Assembly: GCA_037013495.1 (NCBI GenBank) | Contig: CM072803.1 | Span: 20,047,501 to 20,111,500, forward strand | Direction: 5' to 3' | Length of the DNA: 64,000 bases | Source: Hippophae tibetana | Lineage: Eukaryota; Streptophyta; Magnoliopsida; Rosales; Elaeagnaceae | Shown: positions 12,810-23,943 of the stretch, piece by piece | How positions within the stretch are numbered: position 1 is the first letter of the stretch | How the letters are laid out: each line of letters opens with the position of its first letter | Translations under genes and position numbers: made by a program | Notes under the pieces: generated by a model | Told to the model about the DNA's origin: nothing | Databases searched by the model: none | Seen by the model: the letters and a program-made list of their open reading frames with translations, nothing else

Positions 12810-15394
12810 CATTTTATCGTAAATTATTATTTAAATCCTATAACAATCTAAAACTCATATATTTGAGGATCATGTCTCTAAATTCTAAAATATAATCTAT
12901 CTTTGTAGTATGATTAACTGATTTAAATTCCATAAGAAAAGTTTTGATTATTATTTATAACTTTTTATGGTTTTAGTTATTTTCTTTTAATATATACATT
13001 GCATAATACTTTATTTATTCCCTAAAATAATTTTTAGTGAAAATTAAAAAAGAAAAAATAAATATTTTTTCAAATATTTAATATTTTGTGAAAATCAAAA
13101 TCATACATAGTTAAAAAATTACTTAAAAAATCAAAAATTAAAAATTAAAATAGTTATAAAATACATCCTAATTATTATTATTTTTTAAAAAAGTTAACTA
13201 ATTAATTTTTTGATATATATATATGATTTACTAAATATTATTAATAATCATAATTCGTAACAACTTAATATTTATAATAATAATAATTCTACAATATTAA
13301 TATTTATAAAGAAAATTAGAGAATTAATTTGTTTCAATTATTTGTTTTAATCTAAAACTCAGGAGAAATAATGAAAAGGGGGGACAAATGAAATATATTT
13401 TTTTAACCGTCCAGTTTAACAAAGTCTGGTGGTACGATAAATTATTTTTGATCATTTAAATCCTATAAGAACCTGGAAATCATATATTTGAGGATCCATG
13501 CCTCTAAAATCTTACCTTTGTAATATATTTTTGCTTTCGTAAAGTTTATTAGTATATTTTTGTTGGGGTAAAGTTTTTATTAAACGAGTATCTTAAAATA
13601 TTACTGGCATAACTTTGAAAATAATTTTTTTATATAAGAGATAAATATTACAGAAGGTTAATTAAAATAATAATAATGATAATAATAGTAATAGTAATAG
13701 TATTTACTATTAAGAAATTACTTCACAATACAGTACCAAGTTTTTTTAACCACAATATGTATTTTATTTATGTTATTTAATTTTATTAAAAACTAAAGTT
13801 ACTTAAAAAATATATATCATAATGTACACTAGGGTGTCAAAAACCGTACTCAATTGAATTAAAAGTTTTATAAATCAAACGGTCCAGTCCGATTTGTATT
13901 AACTAAAACTATTTTTCAAATGATCCGGTTTAATTATATTAATTTTTAAATAAATCAGACTAGTTTTAATAATATATTAAATTTCTCATATCACTTATCA
14001 CAACAAGTTGATTAAATTTTTCATATTTTAATCAAAGATATATCATTAGGTGTATCATATTTATGTATTATTAACCGAATAAAACCCTTAAAAATCGAAT
14101 CAAATTGTTCGGTTATAATTTTTTTAGTAACCAACGGTACGATCTAATTCGGTTATTTATGTTAGATTTTTATTTTTTTATTAAAAGTTTTTTTGGATAA
14201 AAATTATCATTATTGTGATAAGACATTGTCTTATGGTGGTAAGATTTATTACAATATTGGATGTCAATCATAAGCTTTCACACATCCGACAAATGTTTTA
14301 CTATGAGTTTTATTTTTTATCAAAATCGCTCCGAACTAAGGTAATCATAATTGTGATAAGGTATTATCTCGTCTTGATAAATCTTACCATAATAATGGAT
14401 GTTAGTGGTAAATCTTCTCGTATTAGAGAATGTTTTCCCATATCAAGTCATTAACATAAATTTTATTTTTTTTTATCAAAATCGTTATAAAGTAAGATTC
14501 ATTATCGTGATATCTAAGTGATTTTGGTAAAAAAAATAAAATTTACCTACATAATTTTTTCAAAACAGATCTGAAACAAAGCACTAAATTTAAATTGTGC
14601 TCATCAATGTAATTCCTTCATGATCAACTTCTTTTGTCTTCAATTGAAAACATTAAAAAAAACCTGAAAGGAAGAAGGGATTTCTATATATAAAAAAAGC
14701 AAGCATCGTAATGATTTTTTAAAATGATATTAAAACATCGTAGATTTAAATAATCTCAAAGTTTATTGTGTAGATAATGGTAATTCAAAAAAAAAATTAA
14801 AAGAGAAGATTGAAAATGGAAGATAAATAAAATCTATTTTTTTTTTAACAATCCAGTTTAACAAAATCCGGAGGGTAAATTATTTTTGATTGTTTAAATC
14901 CCATAAGAATCTAAAAATCATATATTTGAGAATGGATGGCTCTAAAATCTAACATATCCTTATAATATATTTTTGTTTTGTTTAATTTTATTATTATATT
15001 TTTAGTTGTAGGTTTTTATTAAACTCTTCAAACAAAGTATTTTAAAATACTTTGACGATGATTGTTATTAATTTTGAAAATATTTTTTTTAAATAAGAGA
15101 TAAATATGACAGAAGGTTAATTAAGACCATCGATAACGATTTTAATTTTTAATTAATTTTATATTTTTTGATTTTTTTAAATAACTAACAAAGTGTTTAT
15201 TAACAATTTATATTTGGTAATTTAAAAAAATTACATATAAATTGTTTGGTAGTGATTTATGATTTCTCGTTTTTTCTTTCAAAAATAAGAGAGTGAAGGA
15301 AAAATTTGATTATTACAAATTTATATTTTTAATTATTTTCTTCCAATATTTATATAATATATTCCCATCAATAAATGTTGACGAAGAAGGGCAT

Positions 15395-15905
15395 TCTAAT
15401 TAAGAATTTTTATCTAATTTCATTTTTCAATTAAAGCTTTGCTTTAGTTAATTTCTTTCCCGTTTATGAATTGATTTTTCTGTCTCTTAAAACTATGTTT
15501 ATGTTTCTCATGGGCATATATATATGTATCCGTCGTTCATTGAGAAAGAAATAGAGGAACGGAGAAAAAAACAACAAAGCTAAGCAGAGAATAAGAGAAA
15601 GGTAAGAAATTGAAATGAAATAGTAAAAAGAGAAAAAATAGATATAATAGACACTTAAAAATTCGTAGAATAATAAACTGTAGTATAAGTTTATTATTGT
15701 ATCCAAAAAAATAAATTTTCAAAATTCTCTAACACCCACGGTAAGAAAAAAATTTATTTTAAGATAATACGTGATACGCAAATCTCGATTCTTTATTCTA
15801 TTTAAATTTTAGATTTATAATATATACATTTATATTTGTGCATTTTTTAATTTTTAATAAAATAATTCTATTCTTGAGTTGTCTGTACATATATTATTTC
15901 CAACA
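15395..15905 (+). repeat. Extra copy of the large copia element's LTR (truncated, solo)
   Basis: Aligns with the LTRs at 4,455-5,138 and 11,179-12,809, including the TATA-like stretch near 15,513-15,526 and the terminal CCAACA. Its left part is missing. The sequence to its right is the same host sequence that follows the 3' LTR at 12,810, so it most likely reflects segmental duplication of the already occupied site and not an independent insertion. Confidence 0.75.
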
Positions 15906-16167
15906 TATTTTACCACAAATTATTATTTAAATCCCATCAAAATCGAAACATCATATATTTGAGGATCATGTCTCTAAATTCAATTAGAATATAAAATAAT
16001 AAAATATTTTTTAATTTATATAATTTTTTATAATTTCATTATTATTTTGAATTAAGATTTGTTTTTTAATCTTGATAAAAATGATAAACAATCAATTCCT
16101 TTATACTTGTTCCTCAAATAGAAAACGAAATAATATAAATAAATAATATATCTATTACATTTTTTTT

Positions 16168-16339
16168 CGGGAAGAGAGGAGCCGTGGTGGTCCCTCTCGA
16201 ATCACCTGAATCCTACGAGTGAATAAAAAGTTAGATCTACATTGAATCTCACCTGAATCGTCCCATCTATCTTCTTGAGGAAAAGTTCGGTTTCAAATCC
16301 CGGTTCGAACATGAGAAGTATGCCATATTAATGTGCCAA
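16168..16339 (-). other. Nuclear insertion of plastid DNA (trnI-GAU intron fragment)
   Basis: Read on the minus strand, this 172-base stretch closely follows, from memory, part of the group II intron of the plastid trnI-GAU gene: the segments ending in GTTCGAACCGGG, then AACCGAACTTTT, AGATGGGACGA, TTCACTCGTAGGAT and GGACCACCACGGCTCC are all present in order. Scattered differences indicate it is not recent. It interrupts the tandem array and is flanked by two similar copies of an atcatgtctctaaatt block (about 15,967 and 16,358). It carries no tRNA exon, so it encodes no tRNA. Confidence 0.8.
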
Positions 16340-17510
16340 CATCATATACTTGAGTATCATGTCTCTAAATTATAATCTATCTTTGCAGTATGATTAAATT
16401 ATTTAAATCCCATAATAAAAGTTTTGATTATTTTTTATGGTTTTAGTTATTTTATTTTAATATATACAATGCATAATTCTTTATTTATTCCCTAAAATAA
16501 ATTTTAGTGAAAATGAAAAAAGCAAAAAATAAAAAATAAATATTTTTTCAAATATTTAAGATTTTTGTGAAAATAAAATCATACCTAGTTAAAAAGTTAC
16601 TTAAAAATTAAAATAGTTATAAAATACATCCTCATTATTTTATTTTTTTACAAAAGGCTAATTAATTTTTTGATATATATGTTTAATAAATATTATTAAT
16701 AATCATAATTCGTAACAACTTAATATTTATAACAATAATAATTCTACAATATTGATATTTATAAAGAAAATTAGAGAATTAATTTGTTTCAATTATTTAC
16801 TTTAATCTAAAACTCAGAGGAGTAATATTGAAAAGGGAACGCAAATGAAATATATATTTTTAACCGTCCAGTCTAACAAAGTGGTGATATGATAAATTAT
16901 ATTTGATCGTTTAAATCCTATAAGAATCTTGAAATCATATATTTGAGAATCCATGCCTCTAAAATCTAACCTTTCTAATATATTTTTGCTTTGGTAAAAT
17001 TTATTAGTATATTTTTATTTGTAGGCTTTTATTAAACAACTTAAATAAAGTATCTTAAAATATTTAAAAAAAATTACTGGTATTAATTTTAAAAATAATT
17101 TGTTTAATGATTTTAATTTTTAAATAAATAATTAATTTTATGATTTTTGATTTTTTTAAAATAATTATAAAAATATTTGATAACAATTTATATTTATTAA
17201 TTTCTTCCAATATTTATACAATACATAAAGACTTGACTTACTCCCTAGAATAAATGTGGATGAAAATGAAAAAAATATATATCAAAAACTCTGATGAAAA
17301 AAAAAATAGATTTTTTCAAAGATTTATGATTCTTAAAAATATGATAATCAAAATCATACTTAGTTAAAAAATTATTAAAAAAAATAAGAAATTAAAATCA
17401 ATTTTTTTATGAAATACACCACAAGTTATTATTTATTTTTTTAAAAAAATAACAAATCTTTTGATAGATATGATTTAAAAATATTAATAATAATCGAAAC
17501 AACTTAATAT

Positions 17511-17534
17511 GATGATGATGATGATGATGATGAT
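17511..17534 (+). repeat. (GAT)n microsatellite
   Basis: Eight consecutive GAT-type triplets. It lies where other array units have acidic-codon-rich text (compare 19,815-19,842), so it may be an expanded remnant of the aspartate-rich 5' part of the NAC-like exon. Confidence 0.8.
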
Positions 17535-20401
17535 AATCATCCTAGAATATTAATATTTATAAAGAAATTCAAAGAATTAATTTATTTCAATTTAAAACTC
17601 TGAAGACTACATCATATATGAATTATGAAAATCGACCATGATGATGATTTATTTTTTATTTTTTATTTTTTGCTAAAATAATAATAATAGTATTTACTAC
17701 TAAGAAATTACTTCGTACCAAAAAATAAGAATTTTTTTTACGACAATATATCTTGTCTTTATATTGTTTAATTTTATTAAAAACTAAAATTACATAAATA
17801 TATATGATAATGTGCACCATATCACAAATAAGTAGAGTCAAGCACCAATTATTAAAATTACTAAAGTTATTACAATGTGAAAACAAATAAAGCAATAAAT
17901 CTCACGAATACATATACAGAAAAATTTATTAAAAGATACTTATCTTCCTGTCAACATCCGATTAAGTTTCATTTTTTTAAATTTTAAGATCTATCATGAA
18001 TCAACTAACTTATAAAAGATAGATAGTTTTAATTTAGTCTTCATTAATTCTATTGAATTTTTTTTATTTTCACCTTAGTCATTCTATAGAGAAATCTTTG
18101 TTTTTACCAAATTATATTTTTTATGTAATTTGAATTTATCTTTAAAAGGAAGAGAAACCAGTCTTACTCTTCTAAGAAGAGCATTTAGTTGGAATGATTT
18201 GACATTTTAATATAATTGTAAAAGTTTGTCATTTCTTTAGCAAGTTCTCTAAATTGAATATCCAATGGATATATTAAAAAAAAAGTGCATGTGACCGAAA
18301 AGGGGTAACAAAATGTACGAGTGAAATTAAGAGGTATTTATGTTGGATTTTATTTATTTTATTAAAATTGCTTTCGAGGCAAGAATTATTATCACAACTT
18401 TAAATGTTAATAATAAACCTTCTTATATCATACTAACTGAATTTTATTTTTATCAAAATTGTGTAATATGATATTGGATGTTAATAGTAATATTTCTTAC
18501 ATTAAGTAAATGTTTTTCTCAAGTTACATCAATGTGTTATCATGAATTTTCATTTTTATCAAAATCGTTATAAAATAAGATTTATTATTATGATATCTAA
18601 GTCATTTTGGTAAAAAAAAATGGAAATAATTTGAATAATTTTTTCAAAATAGATACGAAAGAATGCACTAAATTTAAATTGTGCTCATGAATGCTTCATG
18701 ACCAACTTCCTTTGTCTTCATATATATGCAAGCATCATAATGATTTTTTTCAAATGATAATAGAACAGATTTAAATAATCTCAAAGTTTATTGTGTAGAT
18801 AATGGTAATTCAAAAAATTTAAAAAGAGAAGATTGAAAATAGAAGATAAATAAAATCTATTTTTTTTTAACAATTCAGTTTAAAAAATCCTGTGATACGG
18901 AAAATTATTTTTGATTGTTTAAATTTCATAAGAATCTAAAAATCATATATTTGAGTATGATGCTTCTAAAATCTAACGTATCCTTGTAATATATTTTTGT
19001 TTTGTTTAAGTTTAATAGTATTTTTTTTTGTAGGATTTTATTAAACGCTTCAAACAAAGTATTTTAAGATATTTTTAAGGATGATTGTTATTAATTTTGA
19101 AAATAATTTTTTAAATAAGAGATTAATATGATTTAAGGTTAATTAAGAACATGATGGATAACCATTGATTTTTTATTAAATAATTATTTTTATAACTTTT
19201 TATTTTTAAATAATTAACAAGTGTTTGATAATAATTTATACTTAATAATTTGTAAGAACAAAAACAATTACATATAAATTGTTTGATAAAGATTTTTGGT
19301 TTTTGATTTTTGGTTTTTTTCTTTTAAAAATAAGAGAGTTAGAGAAAAAATTTGGTTTATACAAAATTATATTTTTAATTATTTTCTTCTAATATGTATA
19401 TAATATATTCCTCGGAATAGATATCTATGAAAATGAAAAAAAATTCAAAAATTTAATTAAAAATATATTTTTTAAAGATTTATGATTCTTAAAAAAATCA
19501 AAATCAAAATCATACTTGATTAAAAATTATTTTAAAAAATTAGAAATTAAAAATCAAAATTGTTATAAAATAACTTTTTTTAAAAAAATTATCGAATCTT
19601 TTGATAGATATAATTTAAAAAATATTAATAATAATTGTAACAACTAATAATAATAATAATAATAATAAAGAAAACCCGAGAACTAAATTTTTTCGATCTC
19701 AAACTCTAAGAAGGTGGAAACAGTAGAGCAAAAAAGAGGAGAATCACATAAGTTAAAAAGCTAATTATGAAATAGTTGATGTGGACTCAAACATGAACTA
19801 TGAAAATCACTACGACGACGAGGATGATGATGACGATGATTACCAAGAAAAGTTATTTAAAAATATTTCATTTGTGAAAATAAAATTATTATAAATAAAT
19901 TTTTTTCTTCTTATTGGATAATTCAAAAATTAAATAAAAAGTTATTGAACGGGAAAGATAAATGAAATCTATTTGACCATAAGTTATGTTTGATTGTTTA
20001 AATCTCATAAGAATCTAAAAAGTATATATTTGGGGATAGATGCCTTTTAATTTTAAATATGACCTATCTTTTTAGTATGATTGATTAAATATAACCCATC
20101 TATATATATATATTCAAAGATATATCATTGTAAAAATCAAAACCATATTCATGATTAAAAAATTATTTAAAAATCAGAAATTAAAAATTAAAATTGTTAT
20201 AAAATATATTTAAATTTTTTTAAAAGGATAATTAATTTTTTGATAACTATGATTTAAAAAATATTAATAATAATCATACCAACTTAATATTTAAAAATAA
20301 TAATAATAATAATCCTAAAATAGTAATATTTATAAAGCAAATCCGAGAACTAATTTGTTTCAATCTAAAACTTTGAGCAGACTATAGAGTGAGTAAAAAC
20401 A

Positions 20402-21370
20402 ATGAAGACGGAAACTGAAGAGCAACATGAGGAGAATCACAAGGATTCAAAAGCTAATTATGAAATGGTTAATAATAATAGTAATTACTGCCAAGAAAAG
20501 TTCTTCGAAAATATTCCAGGTACCTTATTTTATTTTTTTGTTGATATTTAATATATTTTGGAAAGTAGATTCGAAACATGTAATTGTATTAGAACTTAAT
20601 TAGGGTTTGTTTGCGCTATTCTGTTAAAAAAATGTGCTTTTTAACCCTTAAAGTGGATTTGACAACAAGTTTTTTCATATTTGAACAAGAAGCAATTTTT
20701 TACCCTTGACTTAACCTAGAAGCAGAATACTTAATTCCATTGATTGTAAATTTTTTTTTTATATTTTGAAAAAGAAAAAATATGGAATTCTCTGTACTAA
20801 ACTTAATTATTGTTTGTTTGTTTTTGCTACTAGATTCTATAAATGCACTTTTGATGGTTAAAAAAAGCATATTAAAACAAATAGAAAAAAAATTGACACA
20901 AAAACACATTAGCATTGAAACCCTTTTTTTTTCCTTTCCTAAAACTACCCATGTTTGCAACTTAGGATCAAACATAATAAAAATTAACAGAAGCGCTTTT
21001 AAGGCTTAGAAATCACATCAGCGCTTTTTTTTTTTTTTTGAAACTGCTCATGTTTGAAACTACTTTAACGTACCCTTAATTTCATTGATTATGACTTTTC
21101 TTTTTATATATGTATATACATCTAGAAAAATATGGAGAAAAAGAACGGTACTTTTTCACACCAAGAGATCGAAAGTATAAGAATGGAAGTAGACCGAATC
21201 GAGCTGCTGCCCGTGGTTATTGGAAAGCTACAGGAGCTGACAAAAAGGTTAAATATAATAATGAAGTTGTTGGATATCGAAAAGCTTTAGAATTTTACAA
21301 AGGTAAACCACCTAAAGGTACCAAAACTAGTTGGATTATGCATGAGTTTCGAGTTAGTGATCCTACTCCC
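20402..21370 (+). pseudogene. NAC transcription factor pseudogene
   Basis: NAC proteins are plant DNA-binding regulators whose N-terminal domain has subdomains A-E. Here an exon-like piece at 20,402-20,519 (39 codons, acidic N terminus ending near KFFENIP) is followed by a consensus GT at 20,520. A second exon begins after AG at 21,124-21,125 and carries clear subdomain C and D text: [32 protein letters not shown], then [19 protein letters not shown] and SWIMHEFRV. The two pieces would join in frame. Subdomains A and B, needed for dimerisation and the start of the fold, are absent, and past about 21,370 the reading runs into copia gag-like sequence, so the normal C terminus is lost. It is therefore almost certainly non-functional as a NAC factor. 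Fragments resembling the first piece recur upstream in the tandem array. Confidence 0.8.
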
Positions 21371-23800
21371 ATCAATATTGTATTGGAAATGACCAAGAAT
21401 TACTTATCTTGGTCTCAAGCTATGCACAGTTTTCTTAAGGATAATATGTTCTGGCAGTACTGGTGCAATTACCATTCCTATTAAAGGAGCAAGTGAAGAA
21501 GATGTTGTCTTACTTGATCGTATGATTGAATGTGATAGTCACAACCACATGATCCTCACATGGATTCGAAATACTTCCATTCCATCCATCTCTAATCTAT
21601 TGGGCAGTTTTGATGATGCAAAATCAACATGGGATATATTGGCCAAAAGGTACTCCATTACTCACGGATCCATAAAATATCAGTTAGTAGTTGAATTGCA
21701 TCAACTTCGACAAGAACCAGGAAAATCCATCAATGACTACTATGATCAGCTTCGATTTCTTTGGGACCAAATTGACCTTTGTGATCCAATTTGGATATGC
21801 TCAAAGGATGCTCAGTAATATGCTACAATTAGAGATGAATTTCGTCTCTATGAGTTCCTGATGTCATTTCACAAGGACTTTGAGTCCATCAGAGATCAAT
21901 TTCTTAATTGTAATCCCTTTCCTTCTCTTGATACTGTTGTAAATGAGTTGGTTAGAGAAGAAGTTCGGCTTGCAACTCTTCAAGCCCAGAATAAGTTCAA
22001 TGTTTTGGCTAGCTATTACTCCTTCTACTCCTATCATTGAGCAACCTCAACAGTCAGGTGATTCCTCTAGCTTTAACAATCGTTGCAAGCAGACCAATAA
22101 GAAGTTCTCAAATTATTGCAAGTGTTCTAGCCACACCATTGAGACTTGTAACTGTCGCAACAAATCTACTACTGTTATTTCTAATATTGAGTCTACTCCG
22201 CTGATGCCTTCTATTTTAGTAGAGTCCCAATCTTCTGGATCCATTATCAATCTCTCTCCCATTGAACTACAGAATATCATAACTCAGGCTATTCGTATGG
22301 CTCGTAATGCATCTCTTTCCACTACTATCTCAGTTCTGCCTGGTAAGTCTCAAATTTGGCTTTTTAATTATACCTGTTGTAATCACATGACACCTCGCTC
22401 ATCTTTATTCTCCAAACTTGACCCTGCACCATATACTCTTGATATTCATATAGATGATGGTTCTACCATGTATAGGAATAGTCTAGATTTTGTTTCAACC
22501 TCTAATCTCTTTGTTCTTGGGGTCTTTCATGTACTTGATATATCCTATAATTTGTGCTCTGTGGGACAATTAGCTAAACTAGGATATCACCTTATTTTTT
22601 ACTATTATGGGTGTATTGTGCAGGATCTGAGGACAAAGCAAGAGCTTGGGATCGGTCCTAGGATTGGGTGTATGTTTCCCATGGACAATCTTCATCTTCT
22701 ACATGTTTCTCCTGTCTATGTTGTTGTTGTAGCTATTGTAGTTTATTCCTTACCTTCTCTCGTACTTTGGCATTCTCGTCTTGTTCATGCCCCACCCACT
22801 CGGGTACAACAGTTAGCTTCTAAAAGTCTGTTGGGTTCTGTGTTCAAAGACAATTTTGATTGCAATTCATGTCAGTTAGGAAAACAGTCAACGTTACCTT
22901 TCAATAATAGTGAATCTATCTCTAATAGTATTTTTGAGTTAATTTATTCTGATGTTTAAGGATCTTCTCTTGTTACTAGTATTGTTGGATCTCGTTATTT
23001 TTATTGATGATTATTCTCATTATAGTTGGATCTTTCCTATGAAATCTAGTTCTGAAATCTTACCAATATATAGTAACTTTGCAAAAATGGCTAAAACACA
23101 ATGCTCCAAACATATCAAAACTTTTCAATCTAATAATGCTCTTGAATATACTCAATCTTCTTTTCAACCTCTTTTACATTCCTATGGCACTATACATCAT
23201 CTAACCTAACCAGGAACCTTTCAACAAAATGGTCGAACCGGAAAAAAACTTCGTCATATTCTTGACATTGTCTGTGCTCTTCTTCTTTCTGCCAAAGTTC
23301 CTACCCCATCTTGAGGTGAAGTTTCTTTTCATGATGTTCATGCCATTAATTGCATTCCAAGCGTTGTTATTCATAATCAGACTCAGTATGAGTGTTTTTT
23401 TGGGTCATTCCCTAACTATCATTACTTTCGCTCCTTCGGATTTACCTGTTTTGTTCTTCTTTAGCCTCATGAGCATAAGAAACTTGAGCCTCAATCTAGA
23501 CTTTGTTGTTTTCTTAGTTATGGTGAAACTCAAAAAAGAGTATCGGTGTTATGATCTTGTCTCTCATCATCTTCGTGTTTCCTGTAATGTTGTCTTTTGG
23601 GAACATTACTTATTTGTTGAACTTTCTTACTTTTGTTTTTCCCTAACTAACTCTTATGTTTTAGAAATATTTACAGATGAGTCTTATGTTCCTTTTATAG
23701 ATACTATTGATTCTCTTTTGGACTTCTTTATTCAATCTTTAGATATTTTTTATGATTCTTCTAGACATGTTATAGATGAACAAATTGATGATAAACTTTG
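21371..23800 (+). mobile_element. Ty1/copia fossil joined directly to the NAC exon
   Basis: Starting immediately after the NAC coding text are copia gag blocks (about 21,380-21,960, including NYLSWSQAM and STWDILAKRYS), a protease/gag-pre-integrase block (about 22,350-22,960, including LWHSRLVHAPP and CNSCQLGKQS) and integrase blocks (about 22,980-23,500, including FIDDYSHYSWIFP). Reverse transcriptase and RNase H are not recognisable. There is no LTR or primer-binding site between the NAC exon and gag, so the element is truncated at both ends. It is broken, with several breaks. Confidence 0.8.
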
Positions 23801-23943
23801 ATATCATGTTAGAAATACTGAATGATTGTATTGTACTATGTGATCTCAAGGAATATACATGTTGTCTTTATATAGAAGATATAAGTAAACTAGATGTGTC
23901 TAAATCTCATAATATGATATAAATTAACAAATATACATTAACA
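23799..23943 (-). repeat. Short LTR-like segment with primer-binding-like motif
   Basis: On the minus strand this reads TGTTAATG...TTTCTAACA followed by TGATATCAAAG, close to the usual copia arrangement of an LTR end followed by a TGGTATCA-type primer-binding site. Its orientation is opposite to the gag-pol fragment on its left, so it is probably a separate fossil remnant. About 137 bases. Confidence 0.4.

Larger units (their letters stand above)
12810..20400. repeat. Diverged tandem array of roughly 1-kb units
   Basis: A recognisable anchor (tttaaatcccataagaatct, followed by a catatatttgag block) recurs seven times, starting near 12,830, 13,455, 14,893, 15,926, 16,910, 18,918 and 19,997. 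Spacings are about 0.6, 1.4, 1.0, 1.0, 2.0 and 1.1 kb, suggesting a unit near 1 kb with losses and insertions. Other shared blocks recur in the same order: a taaccgtccagtttaacaaa block (13,405; 14,845; 16,861; 18,870) and a cttaatatttataataataa block (13,263; 16,718; 20,282). Copies are clearly diverged. The last units (19,700 and 20,400) end in text related to the first exon of the NAC pseudogene, so the array looks like repeated duplication of that gene's upstream region. No intact gene is visible here. Confidence 0.75.

Noticed and set aside
16280-16320. tRNA-like T-arm text (ggtttcaaatcccggttcgaac)
   Set aside because: It is part of the plastid trnI intron match, not an exon; no acceptor or anticodon stem could be drawn.
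20580-21080. Possible small transposon in the NAC intron-like region
   Set aside because: End sequences are only vaguely inverted and no target duplication was found.
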